A DNA stretch of 64,000 bases from Oleiphilus messinensis (lineage in GTDB: Bacteria; Pseudomonadota; Gammaproteobacteria; Pseudomonadales; Oleiphilaceae). The position numbers and the translations under genes are program-made. The DNA lies in assembly GCF_002162375.1 (NCBI RefSeq), contig NZ_CP021425.1, positions 3,294,766 to 3,358,765 of the forward strand, read 5' to 3'. Below, one piece after another: positions 17,479 through 24,813 of the stretch. Each line of letters opens with the position of its first letter. Within the stretch, counting starts at the first letter, position 1. The notes beneath the pieces are model-generated. The model made no database searches. It worked only from the letters and a program-made list of their open reading frames with translations, and was not told the DNA's origin.

Positions 17479-18942
17479 TCATTTTGATTTCGCAAAATCC
17501 GACCAATTGTAGGTTGTAGACTGACCATTTATCGTTACGATGAATTCATCACAGGAAACCAGCTCAACCGTCCCGGTTGAACCCTCTGCACCTTCGAACG
17601 TGATTTTTCCGCCCCCAATCGAGCCATTGCTGCAGTTCAGCACCAGATCTTCAATGGTTTCTACAACAATATAACCCCACTCCGTATCATAGACTGTTGC
17701 CGATGCCTCCCATCCTGCCCCCGTCTGAACGACCTCATCATCCTCAATGTAATATGTTTCTCCGGTAAAGGAATCGACGAATTCTGCTTCATCAAAATCA
17801 CAATGGGTTAGATCAACATTGTTGATATTGGTGCAGGTAATCTCTGCGTACTCGATGTAATACTCATCTCCCGTAGAATCGGCGAATGATAGACCTTCAT
17901 AGATCATAATCGAATCATTAAAATCGTCGGAGTAGTAAAGGTAGATCAAACCATCCATTAGACTCGAGTAGTCTGCAGCAAAATCGTAGGACACAAAATC
18001 AGTGAACGTCATTAAAATAGCAGTTTGATCTACGGTACTTTCGAACGCCATACCACCGTTAAAGTAACCACCGTCATAAGCGCATTCGTTAAAGTAAAAC
18101 TCCACTTGGGTTCCGTCCGCATTAAAATCCAGGTTTGCACTGCCAGCCAGGCAAAGCTCTGTGGTCAGCAGAATTCCGGTTGGGGAACTTCCAAACCCAT
18201 TGGCAATCAAGCCTGATCGATTGGTTGCGTTAGTGGTGTTCAAATTGGCTATGGCTTTTTTGATCCCCCGTACGGCACCGACTGCAAGATCAGCCGAGTT
18301 GGACGTTGAAACCGGAGCGGGTATTGATTTTATGTTCTCTGAAGGCAATGCAAATGCAGTAAATCTTGATTGTATATCGAACGTAGCCACATCCGTGTTG
18401 CTATCAACACTCAGGATCATATCCCGCGCTTCAGTGATATTTGCTTTTGTGTACGCTTTGTTTTGCGCTTCAACTTCGTTCGTGAACAATTTTGCCACAC
18501 CAGCCCGATTGTTCAAAGTACTCAAATCTGTACCCTGTGCCCCACCTGCGATTTCTATCGCCGCCTGGGCAAGCGTTACTTGACCCGCGTTTATACCGTC
18601 TGCCCAGAATTTTGCCCCAGCAGCTTCAGCCTCTCGCCCGAACATCTGAAGGTAAAGATTCGAAATAAGCGCTTCTGTAGAAAGACTACCAAAACGCTCT
18701 GTATACTCTGCTGATGTTCCGAAATCATTGATAATTAAATCCAGCCGTCCATTATTATCATCGAGCACTTGAGACCAGAAAGCCACCCCTGCGGGATCAC
18801 CAGGTCGCCCATAATAAGATACGTATATTTCATGAACAGCATTGATTGATTCTTCTGTTGCAGCTTGCACACCGGTTGTCATCACCAGTGCGAATAGCCC
18901 CCCGAGCCAGGAAATTAAACCTGCCTTGTGTTTAGCTTGCAT
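17479..18942 (-). CDS. Secreted protein with DUF4214 repeats
   Basis: A signal peptide (to about residue 28, AATEES) is followed by two DUF4214-like units: VHEIYVSYYGRPGDPAGVAF with W and SNLYLQMFGREAEAAGAKFW. The rest (about 230-488) is acidic, Tyr- and Asp-rich and beta-like, with four Cys pairs, and resembles no family I recognise. ATG 18942 has the excellent binding site GGAGAGG seven bases upstream, so the longer upstream frame is ignored. DUF4214 proteins are usually extracellular or surface-layer related in this group. Alone in its transcript. Confidence 0.8.
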   Translation of the reverse strand: MQAKHKAGLISWLGGLFALVMTTGVQAATEESINAVHEIYVSYYGRPGDPAGVAFWSQVLDDNNGRLDLIINDFGTSAEYTERFGSLSTEALISNLYLQMFGREAEAAGAKFWADGINAGQVTLAQAAIEIAGGAQGTDLSTLNNRAGVAKLFTNEVEAQNKAYTKANITEARDMILSVDSNTDVATFDIQSRFTAFALPSENIKSIPAPVSTSNSADLAVGAVRGIKKAIANLNTTNATNRSGLIANGFGSSPTGILLTTELCLAGSANLDFNADGTQVEFYFNECAYDGGYFNGGMAFESTVDQTAILMTFTDFVSYDFAADYSSLMDGLIYLYYSDDFNDSIMIYEGLSFADSTGDEYYIEYAEITCTNINNVDLTHCDFDEAEFVDSFTGETYYIEDDEVVQTGAGWEASATVYDTEWGYIVVETIEDLVLNCSNGSIGGGKITFEGAEGSTGTVELVSCDEFIVTINGQSTTYNWSDFAKSK

Positions 18943-19392
18943 ACTGACACCTCTCCAAATTCGATCCTGCGTTTTCAAACGCTGTGCCTTTACCGACATA
19001 CCACAATCACCATGCAGTTAATGGTCATGAAAAGAATGGCCATGGCAATAAAGACCATAATGTTGTTGTACATTTGTTTCTGTTTTAATTATCTAATACT
19101 AGTGCACAAAATGCTCATTCTCACGCTATTTGGAACCGTTATTTGGTTACACCGGCGATATAGACTTCTATAGCGCTTTTTGCACTCCAGCATTAAAAAT
19201 TCTCGTTGTTCCCCCTGCCTAGCGACGTTCTTCAAGACAGTTAGCGACTTTTAACGCTGTTTTTATGTTTCATTTAAACCGGTTTACGTAAACAATTGTG
19301 AATGGCATCTCGGAAAAACAGACAGGTTACTCATATTCTTGCATGACTAAAAAAATAAATTAGACACAATCACAAAAAATAGGGACACCCCC
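18943..19392. promoter_or_regulatory. Divergent intergenic region with two overlapping palindromes
   Basis: A 450-bp gap between the DUF4214 gene (minus) and the FilA-like gene (plus). At 19275-19286 TAAACCGGTTTA and at 19282-19293 GTTTACGTAAAC are perfect 12-bp palindromes overlapping by five bases, about 100 bp before the FilA-like ATG, as expected for a regulator site. AGGGA seven bases before that ATG is its ribosome binding site. No gene was found in the gap. Confidence 0.4.
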
Positions 19393-20433
19393 ATGAACGG
19401 CCTGAAAAAAAGTACGGGGATCTTAGCGGCATTGCTTGTTGCCGAACCAGTATACTCAGATCTCAAAACCCTCGACGACTCTTCACTTGGCACTATCACT
19501 GGGCAAAGTGGCATTTCAATCGAACTCTCGGCAAATGTTGACATTGGTGAGATTGCCTACCAGGACGAAGCCTTTCTGCTGATCGAGAATCTCAGCCTCG
19601 GCGGTATTGGTAATACAGCTCTAGACAACATATTGTTGACCATTGATGTCGCAGGGAACAACGAAACCCTGACACGGGGTTTCTCCACCCTGGCTGAATA
19701 TGCGAAACAAGGCCTCATTGATTCCAGCAACCCGGATGTCGCTGCTGCTCTGGCGACCTACGACCAAGGCAGTTTGACCGGAGACAACTTCAATGATGGT
19801 GACTTGGTCATCCACCTGGAAGGCGCTGCCAACGGCGTGAATAGCAGCAACAGCTCCGATCAAAATATCGAGGCATTTACCCGTGCTGTCGATTTTGGCC
19901 TGACGATTGATCAGGTTTCCCTGACCGATAGTGCTTACCAAATCGGTAGCGGCCCCGCATCCGGCACCTCGATGTTTTCCGACTTGGCGATTGAAGGTTA
20001 CCTTGGGCCCACAGACTTGATTATTCGCAACGGCGGCACAGGCACAAGCACCATAGCCAACGGCAGTATGACTGTTTCCGACACCCGCCTCGAACTCGAC
20101 TCACACTTCGAGGTTACTGACCTGGATGTGAACTGGGATGTTGCCGATGTACTTCTGATATTCAACTTCGCTGCATTGAAACTCCAGGATGTTAAAATCC
20201 ATAACCGACGAGGGGAAGACACCACAGGTCACTTTGGTATGGCAAGCATTAGTGCAAAAGTGGGAGAAGGAAGCAGCACATCAAACAATGTAGCCGGCCT
20301 CGCGCTGTATGATATCGACTTGAGAATGGATATCGACATGCCTCATGTCCAGTTTGGCTCCAGCCCCAGCATTGGTGAAGTCTATATGACAGACTTTGTC
20401 GTCACTGCTGACTTGGTCGTATACGGCCATTAA
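19393..20433 (+). CDS. FilA-like/DUF6160 secreted protein
   Basis: A 346-residue protein with a signal peptide and, directly after it, LDDSSLGTITGQSGISIEL, the hallmark of putative pilus-system FilA and related DUF6160 proteins. The remainder is Ser/Thr/Gly/Asp-rich and beta-strand rich with few charged clusters, as expected of a surface or secreted beta-helical protein. The conserved block LALYDIDLRMDIDMPHVQFG near the C-terminus repeats the family pattern. No pilus genes are nearby, so a direct role in fimbriae is not shown. Confidence 0.7.
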   Translation: MNGLKKSTGILAALLVAEPVYSDLKTLDDSSLGTITGQSGISIELSANVDIGEIAYQDEAFLLIENLSLGGIGNTALDNILLTIDVAGNNETLTRGFSTLAEYAKQGLIDSSNPDVAAALATYDQGSLTGDNFNDGDLVIHLEGAANGVNSSNSSDQNIEAFTRAVDFGLTIDQVSLTDSAYQIGSGPASGTSMFSDLAIEGYLGPTDLIIRNGGTGTSTIANGSMTVSDTRLELDSHFEVTDLDVNWDVADVLLIFNFAALKLQDVKIHNRRGEDTTGHFGMASISAKVGEGSSTSNNVAGLALYDIDLRMDIDMPHVQFGSSPSIGEVYMTDFVVTADLVVYGH

Positions 20434-20610
20434 TCGCGTAGCGTTTACTTAACGCTTTCAGCACACGCTTGCTAAAAACGGCAGTTAGGATCGATCGACT
20501 CGGCTGCCGTGCCCATTATAAGACCATCACTTTCAAAAACTTGAGGGCATTCTCTTCCCATTGACGCTTTAGATATCAGTACACATCAACAAAATAATAA
20601 GGGAAAGACA

Positions 20611-21102
20611 ATGCCTTGCTACGAATTCGAAACCAGTATCTATGCGGAAGACAACCCAATCTTGATGAAGAATCTCGTAGAACGTGGCATTCCGACAACC
20701 TATGAATATCTAGCAGACAGCTGCCCTGACCTTTTTGACTGGTCAACGGCCATGGGTTTCGAACCTAACGATTCCTCACCGAATTCTTTGGCACAAAGCC
20801 AGAATGTTGAATTTCTTCAAGCTAAATGGAAAAAACGTCCTTGCGTTATACTAATCGAACACAACATGGCACATATTTTTACTAAGAAAACACGCCAGGA
20901 ACCATTACCTGAATTTTTAACAGATCAAACCTGGTCTGGTCAGGAGTTAAACGAAGCTGTTATCCAAACCGCATTACAGCTTGCAACACAAATTAATAAT
21001 CGTGGTTTCCATGAACAAATCCGATTCATAGAAAAATTCGGTAAAAGTAAATCCTTTTCAATACGAAAATACGATACTTCACCAGCTTCCGAAGTGCTTT
21101 AA
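20611..21102 (+). CDS. Unrecognised 163-residue protein
   Basis: I do not recognise this protein. It has no signal peptide or membrane segment, three Cys residues (two near the N-terminus), an acidic first half and a basic tail (EKFGKSKSFSIRKY). AGGGA six bases before the ATG and a clean coding frame support a real gene. It is followed by a 23-bp tandem repeat and stands alone. Confidence 0.7.
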   Translation: MPCYEFETSIYAEDNPILMKNLVERGIPTTYEYLADSCPDLFDWSTAMGFEPNDSSPNSLAQSQNVEFLQAKWKKRPCVILIEHNMAHIFTKKTRQEPLPEFLTDQTWSGQELNEAVIQTALQLATQINNRGFHEQIRFIEKFGKSKSFSIRKYDTSPASEVL

Positions 21103-21129
21103 CCACATTGGAGCGAATCCGCCATTCAA

Positions 21130-21221
21130 GCTTTCATCAAACGATTGTTGAGGCTCTCGTATAATAATTGTTCAGACTCTCATAAAACGATTGCTCAGAC
21201 TCTGATAAAATAATTGTCCAA
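21130..21221. repeat. Four imperfect 23-bp tandem repeats
   Basis: Consecutive units at 21130-21152, 21153-21175, 21176-21198 and 21199-21221 share the pattern RCTCTNRTAAAAYRATTGYTCAG, the last three most clearly (for example ACTCTCATAAAACGATTG against ACTCTGATAAAATAATTG). They lie between the unrecognised gene and yebG. The number and spacing are too small for a CRISPR array and there are no spacers. Confidence 0.75.
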
Positions 21222-21348
21222 GCTCCGATGTGCACGCCAGCGAACTAAATCCTGCGTGCCAATCCTGCCTTGTCTGGCGAATTTCAGGACCACTTCCAAA
21301 GTTTAAAAAATCCCCTTGTAACTCAACATCCATCAACGTATAGTACCT

Positions 21349-21364
21349 CTGTCTATTTATACAG
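21349..21364. promoter_or_regulatory. LexA (SOS) box of yebG
   Basis: CTGTCTATTTATACAG matches the gammaproteobacterial LexA consensus CTGT-N8-ACAG exactly. It lies 13 bases upstream of the yebG ATG, and yebG is an SOS gene in E. coli, so repression by LexA is well supported. Confidence 0.88.
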
Positions 21365-21377
21365 TATGGAGCAACCC

Positions 21378-21692
21378 ATGGCACTGGTAACCTTGTATAT
21401 GAGCGATAGAGACCCCCAGAAGCGGACTTTCACAGATAAGAAAGAAGCCGATGCGCACGATAAAAAACTTGAATTGGCTGAAAACATACAGTGTTTTATC
21501 GAGAACAATTTAGAGGAACTCAGCGAAACACAGTGTGAGAAGCTCGCAATGTTGATCGCTGAAAACAAAGAGCGTTTCCTGACAGCATTGAAGGGCAAAC
21601 CTGAGGTTTTAAGTGAAACAGATGCTGAGCCTGATGATATAGACAATGGCAAAGAGAGCAGCGCTGAAAACGTCACAAAAATCGCAGGATAA
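21378..21692 (+). CDS. yebG: YebG family SOS-inducible protein
   Basis: A small DNA-damage-inducible protein. The family core FTDKKEADAHDKKLELAENI lies near residues 15-35 and is followed by the ECL(S)-type helix EKLAMLIAENKERFLTALKG; the acidic tail is variable. From ATG 21378 the protein has 104 residues, close to E. coli YebG. GGAG six bases upstream decides this start over in-frame ATGs at 21270 and 21366. The LexA box just upstream confirms its regulation. Molecular role is not defined. Confidence 0.9.
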   Translation: MALVTLYMSDRDPQKRTFTDKKEADAHDKKLELAENIQCFIENNLEELSETQCEKLAMLIAENKERFLTALKGKPEVLSETDAEPDDIDNGKESSAENVTKIAG

Positions 21693-21713
21693 GCGCAGTA
21701 ATTCTGAACCAAA

Positions 21714-21757
21714 TGGTGCTGTCCAGACATACATCATTGCACGACTCGACAGCACCA
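21714..21757. terminator. Inverted repeat downstream of yebG
   Basis: TGGTGCTGTC at 21714-21723 pairs perfectly with GACAGCACCA at 21748-21757 across a 24-base loop. There is no T-run, so it may be a weak terminator or an mRNA-stabilising hairpin. The rest of the 389-bp gap to 22082 holds no recognisable gene. Confidence 0.4.
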
Positions 21758-22081
21758 GATTTGGCGCCATAACAGAACCCACTAACCCCGTATCCAGTCT
21801 GATCCCCCCCCTGATACAGTCTCACGCTAAAATCGTACTATGATCCGAGCCGCATCCTCGGGTTTAAACCTTTTTTCGTTACCTGAGCCCAACAATATCT
21901 GCTCCTGAACACTGGTCGCACCTGAATCACCAACATGCCGTAGCATATTGTGGTTATTTTTCCATACGATAGAGTTAAAAATTTCAGAACAGACGTGGTA
22001 GAATCGTCCCGATTCGAGGGTGCGGTCCCCACCAACGACCGTCACATCAGCATCCTGACTTAGACTTCAAGAGTAGAACTT

Positions 22082-22687
22082 ATGACTTTTAATTTTTCCA
22101 CTCCACCCCAAAGCATTGACATCGTACACCTGGTTCTTGCAGTGCTGGCATTGATCTTTTTTATCTTGTTTCTGATCAAATCAGGAAAAAAATCAGCTGA
22201 AACAACTCAAAATACAGACCTGGAAACCACCGAAACAAATACTGAAACAGCCCCCCCAGCTCCCGAAGCACCCAAGCCCGAACCAACCAAACCCACACTT
22301 AAAGATACAACACCGGAATCAGCCTTGCAGTTATTGGCCTTATTGCAACAAGACGCTCGTTTTGTTGATTTTATCAATGAAGATTTAACGGGCTTTTCGG
22401 ATTCAGATGTCGGTGCCGCTGCGCGTGTGGTTCACGAAGGTGCGAAAAAAACGCTCGCTGAATATTTCACTTTTACACCGGTGAAATCCGAAGAAGAAGA
22501 AACCCGCATCACCATCGAGAATGGCTTCAAGCCTACCGAGGTGAGGCTCACAGGTAATGTTATTGGAGAGCCTCCATTTACAGGTACGCTGGTTCATAAA
22601 GGCTGGAAAGTTACAGACGTCAAGCTACCGAAGCTGTCTTCAGGTCACGATACCTCTATCATTGCCCAGGCAGAAGTAGAACTATAA
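22082..22687 (+). CDS. DUF2760 domain protein
   Basis: A 201-residue protein with one N-terminal membrane segment (HLVLAVLALIFFILFLI), a Pro/Thr/Glu-rich linker (about 38-75) and a C-terminal DUF2760 domain recognisable from ALQLLALLQQDARFVDFINE and GTLVHKGWKVTDVKLP. DUF2760 genes are habitually found directly before an Hsp70-like gene and a second Hsp70/DUF3731 gene, as here. The function of the set is not established; it may be a membrane-linked chaperone system. Spacing to the next ATG is 13 bp. Confidence 0.85.
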   Translation: MTFNFSTPPQSIDIVHLVLAVLALIFFILFLIKSGKKSAETTQNTDLETTETNTETAPPAPEAPKPEPTKPTLKDTTPESALQLLALLQQDARFVDFINEDLTGFSDSDVGAAARVVHEGAKKTLAEYFTFTPVKSEEEETRITIENGFKPTEVRLTGNVIGEPPFTGTLVHKGWKVTDVKLPKLSSGHDTSIIAQAEVEL

Positions 22688-22700
22688 GGAAATATTGAAC

Positions 22701-24653
22701 ATGACTACGGAAACAACCCAACACGAAGACGTTACAGAAAACGGGAATGTGGTAGAAGGCAGTGACCGCCCTTTCAGGTACTCAGTCGGCATCGATCTTG
22801 GTACGACACACTGTGTGATATCGTACGTTGATCTGGATGATGAGGCAGACGAGATTACAACCCACGTTCTACCCATTCCGCAAATGACATCACCCGGTAG
22901 CGTCGAATCGAAAGATCAATTACCGTCATTTTTGTATATCCCTCATGAGTCTGAACTGTCCGAAGATGACATGGCTTTGCCGTGGGATGCGCAGCCAAAT
23001 CGCATCGCGGGTGCTCTGGCGCGGGAGTTAGGTGCGAAAACACCAATGCGTCTTGTTTCATCAGCCAAGAGCTGGCTGTGTCATAGCAGCGTTGACTGCA
23101 GAGCCCCTTTCCTGCCCTTGAATAGCCCTGAGGAGATCGAAAAGGTATCTCCTTTACAAGCATCCTATGCTTACCTGGATCACCTCCAGAATGCCTGGAA
23201 TAATGCATTCTCTGAGTATCCTCTAATCGATCAGGAAGTGGTCATTACTGTCCCGGCCTCATTTGATCCAGCCGCTCGAGAGTTGACCGCAGAAGCAGCC
23301 AGAAAAATTGGCTTTAATAACATGACATTGCTCGAGGAACCACTCGCAGCGGTGTATAACTGGCTCAATATGACCGGCGGTGGCTGGCGAGATCAAGTGA
23401 ATGTTGGTGATATTGTTCTTGTAGTGGATATCGGTGGCGGCACCACTGATTTATCCCTTGTAGCGGTCTCTGAGGACGATGGCAATCTGGTTCTCAACCG
23501 TATCGCGATCGGTGATCATATCCTGCTTGGCGGAGATAACATGGATCTCGCGCTCGCTTACCGGGTCAAAGCAAAACTCGCTCAGGAAGGAAAATCACTG
23601 CAACCCTGGCAGGTACAGGCGATAGTACATGGTTGCCGAACTGCGAAAGAAACACTTTTGAGCGATCCGGAAGTGGAGTCGATGCCAATTGTAGTACCCA
23701 GTCGTGGCTCAAAGCTATTAGGATCAACACTCCGCACAGAATTAACCCAGGACGAAGTCCAGGAAACATTGGTAGAGGGTTTCTTCCCGCAAGTTACCGT
23801 AGATACCCAGCCCATGCAGTCAGCGCGGGGCGCACTTACGCAAATGGGCCTACCCTACGCTCAAGATCCGGGCATGTCCCGCCATCTCGCTGCATTCCTG
23901 ACCCGTCAGCATGCTGCTGCCAATGAACTGCTCGGCCATGATGAAGAGGAATTCATCAAGCCAACAGCGGTATTGTTCAACGGGGGGGTATTAAAAGCCC
24001 CGGTACTCGCAGACCGCGTGATGTCTATTCTAAATTCCTGGTTGAGTGCTGCAGGTCGTGATGAAGCAACGCTCTTACAGGGTTCCGACCTTGATTTAGC
24101 GGTAGCAAATGGTGCCTCTTACTATGGCCACGTTAAACAAGGTCAGGGTGTCAGGATCAAGGGTGGTATTGCAAGCGCCTACTATGTAGGAATAGAAAGT
24201 GCGATGCCAGCGATTCCGGGAATGGAGCCACCGCTGGAAGCGCTTTGTGTGGCACCATTTGGTATGGAAGAAGGCACCGAAACCGATGTGCCAAGCCAGG
24301 AGTTCGGATTGGTTGTGGGTGAACCGGTACGCTTTCGCTTTTTTGGTTCTCGCGTGCGACGGGAAGATGTGGCAGGAACCCACCTCGATTTTTGGGAGCC
24401 CGAAGAGCTACAAGAGCTTCCTGAAATTCAGGCCACATTGCCAGTAGAAGGTCGGGTCGCAGGGCAAGTGGTGCCTGTAAGGCTCGCCTCTCGTGTCACT
24501 GAAGTGGGCACGCTCTGTCTCGAAGCGATTCCAAGCGATGGCAATGAGCGCTGGCAAGTCGAATTTGATGTAAGGGATAAGAAACCGGATCTTGAGGAGC
24601 TGGTTTCCGAAGAATCTGAATTGGACGAAGAATCGTTTGAAACAGAAGAATAA
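22701..24653 (+). CDS. Hsp70-family protein (first of pair)
   Basis: An actin-like ATPase chaperone relative of about 650 residues. Phosphate-binding loops SVGIDLGTTHCVISYVDL and VVDIGGGTTDLSLVAVS, the substrate-side EEPLAAVYNWL and ILLGGDNMDLALAYRV are the classic Hsp70 nucleotide-domain motifs. The C-terminal third is short and beta-type rather than a normal DnaK lid, so it is not a housekeeping DnaK. ATG 22701 is preferred over TTG 22695 because of AAGGA ten bases upstream. It forms an operon with the DUF2760 gene and is separated from the second Hsp70 by a terminator. Confidence 0.88.
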   Translation: MTTETTQHEDVTENGNVVEGSDRPFRYSVGIDLGTTHCVISYVDLDDEADEITTHVLPIPQMTSPGSVESKDQLPSFLYIPHESELSEDDMALPWDAQPNRIAGALARELGAKTPMRLVSSAKSWLCHSSVDCRAPFLPLNSPEEIEKVSPLQASYAYLDHLQNAWNNAFSEYPLIDQEVVITVPASFDPAARELTAEAARKIGFNNMTLLEEPLAAVYNWLNMTGGGWRDQVNVGDIVLVVDIGGGTTDLSLVAVSEDDGNLVLNRIAIGDHILLGGDNMDLALAYRVKAKLAQEGKSLQPWQVQAIVHGCRTAKETLLSDPEVESMPIVVPSRGSKLLGSTLRTELTQDEVQETLVEGFFPQVTVDTQPMQSARGALTQMGLPYAQDPGMSRHLAAFLTRQHAAANELLGHDEEEFIKPTAVLFNGGVLKAPVLADRVMSILNSWLSAAGRDEATLLQGSDLDLAVANGASYYGHVKQGQGVRIKGGIASAYYVGIESAMPAIPGMEPPLEALCVAPFGMEEGTETDVPSQEFGLVVGEPVRFRFFGSRVRREDVAGTHLDFWEPEELQELPEIQATLPVEGRVAGQVVPVRLASRVTEVGTLCLEAIPSDGNERWQVEFDVRDKKPDLEELVSEESELDEESFETEE

Positions 24654-24755
24654 TTCCTTATAAAATTCAATATCAACGGAATACCCATATTCCGCTTTGA
24701 TCATCTAAAAGTCATGTTTACGAAACCGCATTGTCGAGCAGCGTAAACAGGCTAG

Positions 24756-24782
24756 ACCCGAGCATGGCTCGGGTTTGTTTTT
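24756..24782 (+). terminator. Rho-independent terminator between the two Hsp70 genes
   Basis: ACCCGAGC (24756-24763), a three-base loop ATG and GCTCGGGT (24767-24774) form a perfect 8-bp GC-rich stem, followed by TTGTTTTTT. This is a strong intrinsic terminator for the upstream operon; read-through or a promoter within the next 30 bases would be needed for the second Hsp70 gene. Confidence 0.85.
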
Positions 24783-24813
24783 TCTGAATCAGGCAAATAA
24801 ATACCGAGAGCTC

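Noticed and set aside
21130-21221. CRISPR-like repeats.
   Set aside because: The four units are directly adjacent without spacers, imperfect, and no cas gene is near.
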